A stretch of 64,000 nt of DNA, taken from contig NZ_JWMA01000022.1 of NCBI RefSeq assembly GCF_000812465.1, positions 44,194-108,193 on the forward strand, given 5' to 3'. Origin of the DNA: Cupriavidus sp. IDO. Its GTDB lineage: Bacteria > Pseudomonadota > Gammaproteobacteria > Burkholderiales > Burkholderiaceae. Below the pieces are notes generated by a model. It did no database searches, was not told the DNA's origin, and worked only from the letters and a program-made list of their open reading frames with translations. Below are positions 1 to 9,312 of the stretch, piece by piece. A program made the translations under genes and the position numbers. The number at the start of each line of letters is the position of its first letter. Within the stretch, counting starts at the first letter, position 1.

Positions 1-1735
<1,735 letters not shown>

Positions 1736-2161
1736 GCAAGGCGGCGTTCCGGATCGCGGCGGGGAGTGACACACCCTTAAGATAGGCTGCTTGTGGGAAT
1801 TGTCGAGGCAGGCACGGACGGCAAGTGCCGAACTGCATACCGGCCTGGCGCAGCATTGCGCACATGGCACAGAAACCGGCGCTCCGGCATCTCTGTTTCC
1901 ACCTTCGGCTTCTGGCTGCCTGACCGCGCGCCGGATGCCGGTCGCACGCAAGCCTGAGCGCCAGCGCCTAGAGCAGGGCGCCCCCCCGGCGTTGCTGCCA
2001 GAGCCCGGCCAGGCCGGCTTCCGCCTGCATGGTCCCATGCAATGGCTGCAGCTTGTTGCCCGCGGCAAACCGCGCCGTACTTGCCTGATCGCCCGCAGCC
2101 GGCATAAGGTGTCGGCTTTGGCCGTCACAAGGGAAGGCGGCCGGCCCCGGAGCAAGCAGCC
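1736..2161. other. Intergenic region, no gene recognised
   Basis: This is the divergent gap between the FAAL-like gene and the DHA2 transporter. A rightward open frame (1791-2165) overlaps the transporter start and has a composition unlike a protein, so I do not call it. Promoters for both neighbours must lie here, but I see no box clear enough to place. Confidence 0.5.
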
Positions 2162-3583
2162 ATGACCACGCCCATGCCCGACGACCACACCCGACGCATC
2201 ATGCTATGGGTGGTGGCGGTCGGCTTCTTCATGCAGACGCTGGATTCGACCATCGTCAACACGGCGCTGCCGTCAATGGCGCGCAGCCTGGGCGAGAGCC
2301 CGCTGCGCATGCAGTCGGTGGTGATCGCCTACTCGCTCACCATGGCAGTGGTGATTCCGGCGTCGGGCTGGCTGGCGGACCGCTTCGGCACGCGCACCAT
2401 CTTCCAGACCGCGATCGCGCTGTTTGTCGCGGGCTCGCTGCTGTGCGCCTATGCGACGACGCTGCCGTTCCTGGTCGGTGCGCGCATCGTGCAGGGCGTG
2501 GGTGGCGCCATGCTGCTGCCGGTGGGGCGGCTCTCGGTCCTGCGCACCTTTCCGAAGGAGCAGTACCTGCAGGCACTGAGCTTCGTTGCCATCCCCGGCA
2601 TGATCGGCCCGCTGATCGGCCCGACGCTCGGCGGCTGGCTCACGCAGGCGCTGTCATGGCACTGGATCTTCCTGATCAACGTGCCCGTCGGCCTGCTCGG
2701 CGCGCTGGCCACCGTCCGCTACATGCCAAACGCAAAGCAGACTGGCATCGGGCGCTTCGACATCGCGGGCTACGTGCTGCTGGCCGTCGCCATGCTGGCG
2801 TTGTCGTTCTCGCTGGACGGACTGGCCGAACTCGGCTTCCAGCACGCCACCGTGCTGATGCTGCTGATCGCCAGCATGGCCGCGCTGACCGCCTACGTCC
2901 TGCACGCCGGCCGCCGCCGCCAGCCGATCTTTGCCCTGCGGCTGTTCCGCATTCACAGCTTCAGCGTAGGGTTGCTGGGCAACCTGTTCGCCCGCATCGG
3001 CAACGGCTCCATGCCGTTCCTGATCCCGCTGACGCTGCAGATCAGCCTGGGCTATTCGCCGTTCAACGCCGGCCTGATGATGCTGCCCGTCACCGCCGCC
3101 GGCATGGCCTCCAAGCGGCTCGCCACGCAGCTGATCCAGCGCCACGGCTATCGCCGCGTGCTGGTGACCAACACCTTTGCGGTTGGCGTCGTCATGGCGG
3201 CGTTCGCGCTGATCACGCCGCAGCGTCCGCTCTGGCTGGTGATCCCGCTGCTGGCGCTGTTCGGCATGGTCAACTCGATCCAGTTCACGGCGATGAACAC
3301 CGTCACGCTCAAGGACCTGAGCGGCACCGGCGCGAGCAGCGGCAACAGCATGCTGTCAATGGTGCAGATGCTGTCGATGAGCCTGGCGGTGACATCGGCG
3401 GGGGCGTTGCTGGCGACTTTCGAGCAGGGCTTCGGCAACCGGCCGTCAGGCGTGCTGCCGGCGTTTCATGCGACGTTCATCTGCATGGGGCTGATCACTT
3501 GCGCGTCGGCGTGGATCTTCATGCAGCTGGCGCCGCAGGAGGCTAAGGTGGCGGGGAAGGTGCAGCATGCGGGGGAGGTGTGA
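2162..3583 (+). CDS. MFS drug:H+ antiporter, DHA2 (14-TMS) family
   Basis: The protein has 473 aa. It opens with a short cytoplasmic tail and then the DHA2 helix-1 motif LDSTIVNTALP (about residues 25-35), a signature of EmrB/MdtD-type exporters. GWLADRFGTR (about 62-71) is the MFS motif A loop, and GPTLGGWLTQALSWHWIFLINVP is the antiporter motif C region. The closest match from memory is MdtD-like putative multidrug permeases. No membrane-fusion partner is adjacent, so it probably works alone in the inner membrane. The substrate cannot be told from sequence. The start is preceded by GGAG, about 9 nt away. Confidence 0.85.
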   Translation: MTTPMPDDHTRRIMLWVVAVGFFMQTLDSTIVNTALPSMARSLGESPLRMQSVVIAYSLTMAVVIPASGWLADRFGTRTIFQTAIALFVAGSLLCAYATTLPFLVGARIVQGVGGAMLLPVGRLSVLRTFPKEQYLQALSFVAIPGMIGPLIGPTLGGWLTQALSWHWIFLINVPVGLLGALATVRYMPNAKQTGIGRFDIAGYVLLAVAMLALSFSLDGLAELGFQHATVLMLLIASMAALTAYVLHAGRRRQPIFALRLFRIHSFSVGLLGNLFARIGNGSMPFLIPLTLQISLGYSPFNAGLMMLPVTAAGMASKRLATQLIQRHGYRRVLVTNTFAVGVVMAAFALITPQRPLWLVIPLLALFGMVNSIQFTAMNTVTLKDLSGTGASSGNSMLSMVQMLSMSLAVTSAGALLATFEQGFGNRPSGVLPAFHATFICMGLITCASAWIFMQLAPQEAKVAGKVQHAGEV

Positions 3584-3678
3584 CGACGTGATGCCGGCCC
3601 GGTGCGGCCCGCCCCACGACCTGTCGATGGCCCGCGAATCCGGCAGGGATCCGCGAGGCCGTTCCATGCGGGATAGGC

Positions 3679-4674
3679 TCAGTCCGCCTCCACCTTCATC
3701 GTCTTCAACAACGGCTGCCACTTGTCGCTCTCGGCCTTGAGCATCGTCCTCAGGCCTTCCGGCGTCTGCTTGTCCACGGGCACGATCTGCGCGCCGAGGC
3801 TGTCCAGCTTCTTCACCACCATCGGATCCTGCAGGCCCTTCTGCAGCGCCCTGGTCAGCCGTGCCACGGCGGCGGGCGGCGTGCCCCTGGGCGCGTAGAT
3901 GCCGTGCCAGACCTTGACGTCGAAGCCCTTGAGGCCGCCTTCCTGCAATGTCGGCACATTGGGCAGCGCCTTGATACGCGCAGGGGTCGTGACGCCGAAC
4001 AGCTTGACGCGGTCAGCCTGGATATGCGGCAGGGTTGCCGTGGTCTGGTCGCACAGCAGGTCGACCTGTCCGCCCAGCAATGCGGTCAACGCGGGGCCGG
4101 CGCCCTGGTAGGGGATGGCGTTCAGCTTGACGTGGACGGATTCCTCGAACAGCAGGCCGCACAACTGGGAAACCGCGCCCAGCCCCGCATTGGCCAGCGA
4201 TACCTTGTCTTTGTTCTGCGTCACGTATTTGATCAGCTCCGGCACCGTCGTGGCGGGGATGTCCTTGCGCCCCATGAAGGTCATCGGCACGTCCGCCACC
4301 TGCCCGACGTACTCGAAATCCTTGAGCGGCGCGTATGACAGCTTTTTGTAGAGCGCCGGCGCGGTGGCCATGCCGTTGTGATGGATCAGCAGCGTGTAGC
4401 CGTCGGGCTGCGCGCGGGCGACGAAGGCGGCGGCTACCGTGCCGCCCGCCCCGGTGCGGTTTTCCACCACCACGCTCTGGCCGAGATCCTGCGACATCGC
4501 ATGGGCCAGCGTGCGCGCCACGACATCGGTTGGCCCGCCGGCGGAATAGGGAACGACCAGGGTGATCGGTTTGGCGGGATAGGCGTCTGCGGCCATTGAG
4601 CCGGCCGAGATAAACAGACATGCCACGCCGGCCAGCCATCGCGGGCCGGCGTGCAGGATCCTTGCATCCTTCAT
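3679..4674 (-). CDS. Bug/TctC-type periplasmic solute-binding protein
   Basis: This 331-aa protein starts at MKDARIL. Longer upstream starts would place about 30 non-signal residues before the secretion signal. The signal peptide (LAGVACLFISAGSMAADA) is followed by the family hallmark YPAKPITLVVPYSAGGPTD. The rest follows the TctC pattern, with VVVENRTGAGG and LCDQTTATLPHI. Bug proteins are very numerous in Cupriavidus and Bordetella and bind carboxylates or small amides for TctAB-type carriers. No tctA or tctB is adjacent, so this is one of the usual orphan receptors and its ligand is unknown. It is convergent with the DHA2 transporter. Confidence 0.9.
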   Translation of the reverse strand: MKDARILHAGPRWLAGVACLFISAGSMAADAYPAKPITLVVPYSAGGPTDVVARTLAHAMSQDLGQSVVVENRTGAGGTVAAAFVARAQPDGYTLLIHHNGMATAPALYKKLSYAPLKDFEYVGQVADVPMTFMGRKDIPATTVPELIKYVTQNKDKVSLANAGLGAVSQLCGLLFEESVHVKLNAIPYQGAGPALTALLGGQVDLLCDQTTATLPHIQADRVKLFGVTTPARIKALPNVPTLQEGGLKGFDVKVWHGIYAPRGTPPAAVARLTRALQKGLQDPMVVKKLDSLGAQIVPVDKQTPEGLRTMLKAESDKWQPLLKTMKVEAD

Positions 4675-4847
4675 TGCTGTCTCCAGATGAGTGCCGTCCC
4701 GTGTATCGGGGCTGGCTTTCGAGGGGCGCGCGACTAGCATGGCGTCGGCGTCTGGAGACGGCAATCTGGATCTCGTGAAGGCTCCCTAATTCATAGCGGA
4801 AGGTTCCGGCGCGGGCCGTTGTGTGCAGTGCACCAGGCCACCGATCG

Positions 4848-7571
4848 TCAGGCGGTCTCCGCCACCCGGATCTCCACCAGCAGCTTCTTCAGCTCCGGCA
4901 CGCACGAGCCGCAGTTGCCACCGGCCTTGACGCAGGCGGTGATCTCGGCCGGCGTCTTCAGGTCGTGCTTGCGCACTGCATCACAGATGGTGTTGCGGCC
5001 CACGCCGAAGCACGAGCATACGGTGGGGCCGGCGTCGGCGCCTTTCTCCAGCGGCTGGCCCAGCAGCAGGCCGATGCGGTCGGTGTCTTCGAGCCGCTCG
5101 CGGCCGAACAGGCCGGACAGCCAGGCACGCGACGGCAGTTCGGGCCGCACGGAAACGTAGACGCAGGCTTCGAGCCGGTCGTTGACCACATAGCCTGCGT
5201 GGTAGACGCCGGCGCTGCGGTCTTCGTACTCGAGCCAGTCGGCGTCCGGGTCGGTCACGCCGAGCAGTGCGCGGGCCCAGGCGGTGCGATCGGAAATGGC
5301 CTCCCGGCCGGCGAATTCGTAGCGCTGGAACTGGCGGCCCTGCACGCGCGTCCAGTAAGTGAGCGCGTCCGCGGGCAATTCGCCCCGGCTCAGCGCGAAG
5401 CCGTGCCAGGTTACGCCGAACGGTTCCACGCGCACCGGCGTGTGCTTGAATTCAGGTTCTCCGGAGACCGGGTCGACCACCGGATTCACCAGCGCACCCA
5501 CGCGCGCATCCGAGCTGAACTGCCCGTTCCAGTGGATCGGCACGAACACGCTGCCGCGCGGGATACCGCCGCCGTGGTGCACACGCGCCACCATCGCCCC
5601 CCAGCGCGTGCTGACGCGCGCGAGCTTGCCTTCGCCGACGCCGCACAGCAGCGCATCCTGCGGATGCATGTCGACGAACGGCTCGGGCAGGTGGTCGGCC
5701 AGGCGTGCGGACTTGCCGGTGCGCGTCATGGTGTGCCACTGGTCGCGCACGCGGCCGGTGTTGAGGATCAGCGGAAAATCGTCGTCCGGCGCGTGTGCCG
5801 GCGCACGCGTCGGCGTGGCGACGAAGCGTGCGCGGCCGTCGGCATGGGCAAAGCGGCCATCGGCAAACAGCCGCTGCGTGCCGGCTGCCGCGTGTGCAGG
5901 CACCGGCCACTGCATGGGCTCGAAGGCGTCATAGGTGTCCTTGTCCATGCCCGCGAGGCCACCGATGTCGAAGGCGCGGGGCGCTTCCGCGTTGCGGCAG
6001 GCGCTCAGTCGTGCATGCTCGTCGAAGATCTGGTGCGGGCTGTCGAACTCGAAGCCGGCGAAGCCCATGCGGCGCGCCATGTCGCACAGGATGTGCCAGT
6101 CGGCACGGGCCTCGCCCGGCGCGGGCAGGAAGGCCCGCTGGCGCGAGATGCGGCGTTCCGAGTTGGTGACCGTGCCGTCCTTTTCGCCCCAGCCCAGCGC
6201 GGGCAGCAGCACGTGGGCGGCGTTGTTGGTGTCGGTGCGCTCGATGATGTCCGAGCTGACCACCAGTTCGCACTTCGCCAGCGCGCGGCGCACCTGGTCG
6301 GCATCGGGCAGGCTCACGACGGGATTGGTGGCAATGACCCACACGGCCTTGACGCGGCCGGCTTCGACGGCTTCGAACAGTTCTACCGCCTTCAGGCCAG
6401 GCCGGTCAGCCATGGCGGGCGATTGCCAGAAGCCCTGCACGATCTCGCGATGCAGCGGATTGGCCAGCTCCATGTGCGCCGCGAGCATGTTGGCAAGTCC
6501 GCCGACTTCGCGCCCGCCCATCGCGTTCGGCTGACCGGTCAGCGAGAACGGGCCCATGCCCGGGCGGCCGATGCGCCCGGTCAGCAGGTGGCAGTTGATG
6601 ATGCTGTTGACCTTGTCAGTGCCGGCCGATGACTGGTTAACGCCTTGCGAGAACGCCGTGACGACCTTCTCCGTTTCGGCAAACAGCTGGTAGAACGCCA
6701 GCACGTCCTGCACATCCAGCTTGCAGGCGCGTGCCACAGCGGCCGGATCGGCGCAGTCGACATCCGCGGCCTGCAAGGCTGCGTCGAGGTCAGTGGTGTT
6801 GCCTGTGACGAAGGCGGCGTTCGCCCGTCCTTCACGTGCCAGGTAGCTCAGCAGGCCGTTGAACAGCCACACGTCAGTGCCGGGGCGCAGCGCTAGATGG
6901 AGGTCGGCCAGTTCGCACGTGGCGGTGCGGCGCGGATCGATCGCCACGATCTTCATATCGGGGCGCGCTTCCTTGGCCTTCGACAGCCGCTGGAACAGGA
7001 TCGGGTGGCACCACGCGGTGTTGGAGCCCACCAGCACGACCAGGTCGGCCAGTTCCAGGTCCTCGTAGTTGCCCGGCACCAGGTCTTCGCCGAAGGCGCG
7101 CTTGTGGCCGGCGACCGCGGACGACATGCACAGGCGCGAATTGGTGTCGATATTGGCGCTGCCGATGAAGCCCTTCATCAGCTTGTTGGCGATGTAGTAG
7201 TCCTCGGTCAGCAGTTGGCCGGAGACGTAGAGCGCGACCGAGTCCGGACCGTGCTGGCGGATGATGTCCGAGAATCCTTGTGCCACGGCGTCGAGCGCGT
7301 GGTCCCACGAGACCTGCTGCAGGGTGCCGTCCGCGTCGCGCAGCTTGGGATGCAGCAGGCGGCCCGACAGATCCACCGTTTCGCCCAGCGCCGAGCCCTT
7401 CACGCAGAGGCGGCCCTGGTTGGACGGATGCGCCGCATCGCCCTCGATCTCCAGCTGGCCGTCGGCGCGCGGTGTGGCACGCACGCCGCAGCCAACACCG
7501 CAATACGGACAGGTGGTGGCGGTGGTCTTGGTCAGGGTGGCAGAAATGACCGGGATGTCGGACAGATTCAC
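4848..7571 (-). CDS. nasA: Assimilatory nitrate reductase, catalytic subunit
   Basis: The enzyme has 907 aa and reduces nitrate to nitrite in the cytoplasm. The start is a GTG at 7571 preceded by GGAG at 5 nt. The N-terminus has the [4Fe-4S] pattern CPYCGVGC (residues 21-28) with a fourth Cys in RLCVKG. The body is a bis-MGD molybdopterin oxidoreductase (SRLCMSSAV, TNPVVSLPDADQ, NTGRVRDQWHTMTRTG). The C-terminal ~65 residues form a BFD-like [2Fe-2S] domain (VCSCFGVGRN, GGNCGSC), typical of NasA that takes electrons from a flavoprotein. It is the last gene of the leftward nitrate-assimilation operon, 42 nt after the NirB-like flavoprotein, which is its likely electron donor. Confidence 0.95.
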   Translation of the reverse strand: MNLSDIPVISATLTKTTATTCPYCGVGCGVRATPRADGQLEIEGDAAHPSNQGRLCVKGSALGETVDLSGRLLHPKLRDADGTLQQVSWDHALDAVAQGFSDIIRQHGPDSVALYVSGQLLTEDYYIANKLMKGFIGSANIDTNSRLCMSSAVAGHKRAFGEDLVPGNYEDLELADLVVLVGSNTAWCHPILFQRLSKAKEARPDMKIVAIDPRRTATCELADLHLALRPGTDVWLFNGLLSYLAREGRANAAFVTGNTTDLDAALQAADVDCADPAAVARACKLDVQDVLAFYQLFAETEKVVTAFSQGVNQSSAGTDKVNSIINCHLLTGRIGRPGMGPFSLTGQPNAMGGREVGGLANMLAAHMELANPLHREIVQGFWQSPAMADRPGLKAVELFEAVEAGRVKAVWVIATNPVVSLPDADQVRRALAKCELVVSSDIIERTDTNNAAHVLLPALGWGEKDGTVTNSERRISRQRAFLPAPGEARADWHILCDMARRMGFAGFEFDSPHQIFDEHARLSACRNAEAPRAFDIGGLAGMDKDTYDAFEPMQWPVPAHAAAGTQRLFADGRFAHADGRARFVATPTRAPAHAPDDDFPLILNTGRVRDQWHTMTRTGKSARLADHLPEPFVDMHPQDALLCGVGEGKLARVSTRWGAMVARVHHGGGIPRGSVFVPIHWNGQFSSDARVGALVNPVVDPVSGEPEFKHTPVRVEPFGVTWHGFALSRGELPADALTYWTRVQGRQFQRYEFAGREAISDRTAWARALLGVTDPDADWLEYEDRSAGVYHAGYVVNDRLEACVYVSVRPELPSRAWLSGLFGRERLEDTDRIGLLLGQPLEKGADAGPTVCSCFGVGRNTICDAVRKHDLKTPAEITACVKAGGNCGSCVPELKKLLVEIRVAETA

Positions 7572-7613
7572 GCGTTCTCCGTGCGGGGGGCGATGTCTTG
7601 CTTCTGATTCAGT

Positions 7614-8855
7614 CTAGGCGGCGAGCGCCTCGCACTGGGCCTTGCCGAACAGCAGCCGCTGGCGCAGCGCGCCGACCGGTGCACGGCTCTGGATCATGTC
7701 GAAGTACCACGGGCCGTCCTGCACGTCGCCGTACAGCACGGCGCCGACCAGGCGACCGCCTTCGAGCACCAGCCGCTTGTACACGCCGCGGCGCGGATCG
7801 CGCAGCACCAGGTCTTCGCTGCCTTCGCCGCCGATGAAATCGCCGGCGGAGTAAAGGTCCACGCCCGTCACCTTCAGCTTGGTGGCGGTGGCCTGCTGGA
7901 TGTAGCGGCGGTGGCCCGCGCCCGCCAGGTGGGCGGCGCACACGCGCGCCTGGTCCCAGATCGGCGCCACCAGGCCGAAGGTGGCCTGGCGGTGCTGCAC
8001 GCATTCGCCCACGGCGTAAACGCGCGGGTCATAGGTCTGCAGCGTGTCGTCGACGACGATGGCACGCTCGCAGTGCAGGCCGGCCTGGGCGGCCAGCTCG
8101 ATATTGGGGCGCACGCCCGCGGTCATCACCACCAGGTCGGCCGGGATCTCGCTGCCGTCCTTGAAGCGCACCGCGGTGACGCGCTCGGTGCCAATGATCT
8201 CGGCAGTCTGCGCGCCCAGCAGGAAGCGCAGGCCCTTGCGCTCCAGCGCGCCCTGGAGCAGCGCGGCCGCGGGCTTGTCGAGCTGGCGTTCCATCAGGGA
8301 GTCGCACAGGTGCACGACCGTCACGTCCATGCCCTGGCGCAGCAGGCCGTTGGCGGCTTCCAGCCCCAGCAGGCCGCCGCCGATCACCACCGCGTGGCGG
8401 TGGTTGCTGGCGGCGTGCAGCATGATTTCCACGTCCTGGATGTCGCGAAAGGCGATCACGCCATCGAGCTGGTGACCCGGCACCGGCAGGATGAACGGCT
8501 TGGAGCCGGTCGCCAGCAGCAGGCGGTCGTAGCGCACTTCGCGCCCCGATGCCGAGCGCACCAGCCGGCGCGCGCGGTCGATGGCCACCACGGGGTCGCC
8601 GGCCAGCAGCTCGATGCCGTTCTGCTCATACCACTCGCGCGTGTTGAGCATGATGTCGGCAACGGTCTTCTCGCCCGCCAGCACCGGCGATAGCAGGATG
8701 CGGTTGTAGTTGCCGTGCGGCTCGGCCCCGAACACCGTGATGTCGTAGAGGTCCGGCGCGAGCTTCAGCAGCTCTTCGACGGTACGCATGCCGGCCATGC
8801 CGTTGCCGACAACGACCAGGCGCTGTCGGGCTTTGGGGGGGGCGGATGGCGTCAT
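7614..8855 (-). CDS. NAD(P)H/FAD oxidoreductase, NirB N-terminal-like (probable NasA reductase)
   Basis: The protein has 413 aa if it starts at MTPSAPPK, which has GGAG 9 nt upstream. In-frame ATGs at 8879 and 8864 would add 8 or 3 residues. There are two Rossmann regions: the FAD motif VVVGNGMAGM near the N-terminus and the NADH motif VVIGGGLLGLEAANGL in the middle. TAGVRPNIELA and YAVGECVQHR mark the FAD-binding end. The fold matches the first ~400 residues of NirB encoded two genes upstream, but no [2Fe-2S] or sirohaem half follows. Its place between nirD and nasA makes it the likely NADH-dependent electron donor for NasA (a NasB/NasC-like role, inferred). Confidence 0.85.
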   Translation of the reverse strand: MTPSAPPKARQRLVVVGNGMAGMRTVEELLKLAPDLYDITVFGAEPHGNYNRILLSPVLAGEKTVADIMLNTREWYEQNGIELLAGDPVVAIDRARRLVRSASGREVRYDRLLLATGSKPFILPVPGHQLDGVIAFRDIQDVEIMLHAASNHRHAVVIGGGLLGLEAANGLLRQGMDVTVVHLCDSLMERQLDKPAAALLQGALERKGLRFLLGAQTAEIIGTERVTAVRFKDGSEIPADLVVMTAGVRPNIELAAQAGLHCERAIVVDDTLQTYDPRVYAVGECVQHRQATFGLVAPIWDQARVCAAHLAGAGHRRYIQQATATKLKVTGVDLYSAGDFIGGEGSEDLVLRDPRRGVYKRLVLEGGRLVGAVLYGDVQDGPWYFDMIQSRAPVGALRQRLLFGKAQCEALAA

Positions 8856-8912
8856 GCGCGACATCTCCGTGGAAAGCATGGTGTCGGGTCCGATATCGGG
8901 CGTCAGGGGGCG

Positions 8913-9296
8913 TCAGGCTGCGAGTTCTTCCTCGGCTTCCCGGCGTAGCACGCTGGCGGCGACCCATACCTTGCCGTCATAGACACGCGCGGGATAGGCG
9001 CTGACCGAGTGGTCCGGGGCTTCCAGGCATTCACCGGTGCTCAGGTCAAAGTGCTGTTTGTAGATGGGCGAGGCCACCACCACGCGCTCGCCAAGGCTGC
9101 CGACCAGTCCACGCGAGAGCACGGCTGCCTGCGAGTTGGGATCGAAATTGTCGATGGCATATACCTCTTCGCCGCGGCCGATGCGGAATACGGCAACCTG
9201 GCGGTCGTCCACCAGTGCGCAGACACCGGTATTGGGCACGATATCGCGCAGGGTGCAGATGGCGGTCCAGGTTTCGGGATAGTGGGCAGGGCTCAT
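8913..9296 (-). CDS. nirD: Nitrite reductase (NADH) small subunit
   Basis: The protein has 127 aa. It starts at MSPAHYPETW, with AAGGAG just upstream in the mRNA. The sequence shows the Rieske-like beta fold of NirD (VFRIGRGEEVYAIDNFDP, GERVVVASPIYKQHFDLSTGECLE), but the cluster-ligating Cys/His pairs of true Rieske proteins are absent, as expected for this subunit. It completes the assimilatory NADH nitrite reductase that converts nitrite to ammonium. It lies 16 nt after nirB in the same leftward operon. Confidence 0.93.
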   Translation of the reverse strand: MSPAHYPETWTAICTLRDIVPNTGVCALVDDRQVAVFRIGRGEEVYAIDNFDPNSQAAVLSRGLVGSLGERVVVASPIYKQHFDLSTGECLEAPDHSVSAYPARVYDGKVWVAASVLRREAEEELAA

Positions 9297-9312
9297 CACG
9301 TTCTCCTTGGTA

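Noticed and set aside
1791..2165. Possible small gene before the DHA2 transporter
   Set aside because: It overlaps the transporter start, has no ribosome site and no recognisable sequence.
4821..6632. 603-codon plus-strand frame
   Set aside because: It is antisense to nasA and has no family pattern.
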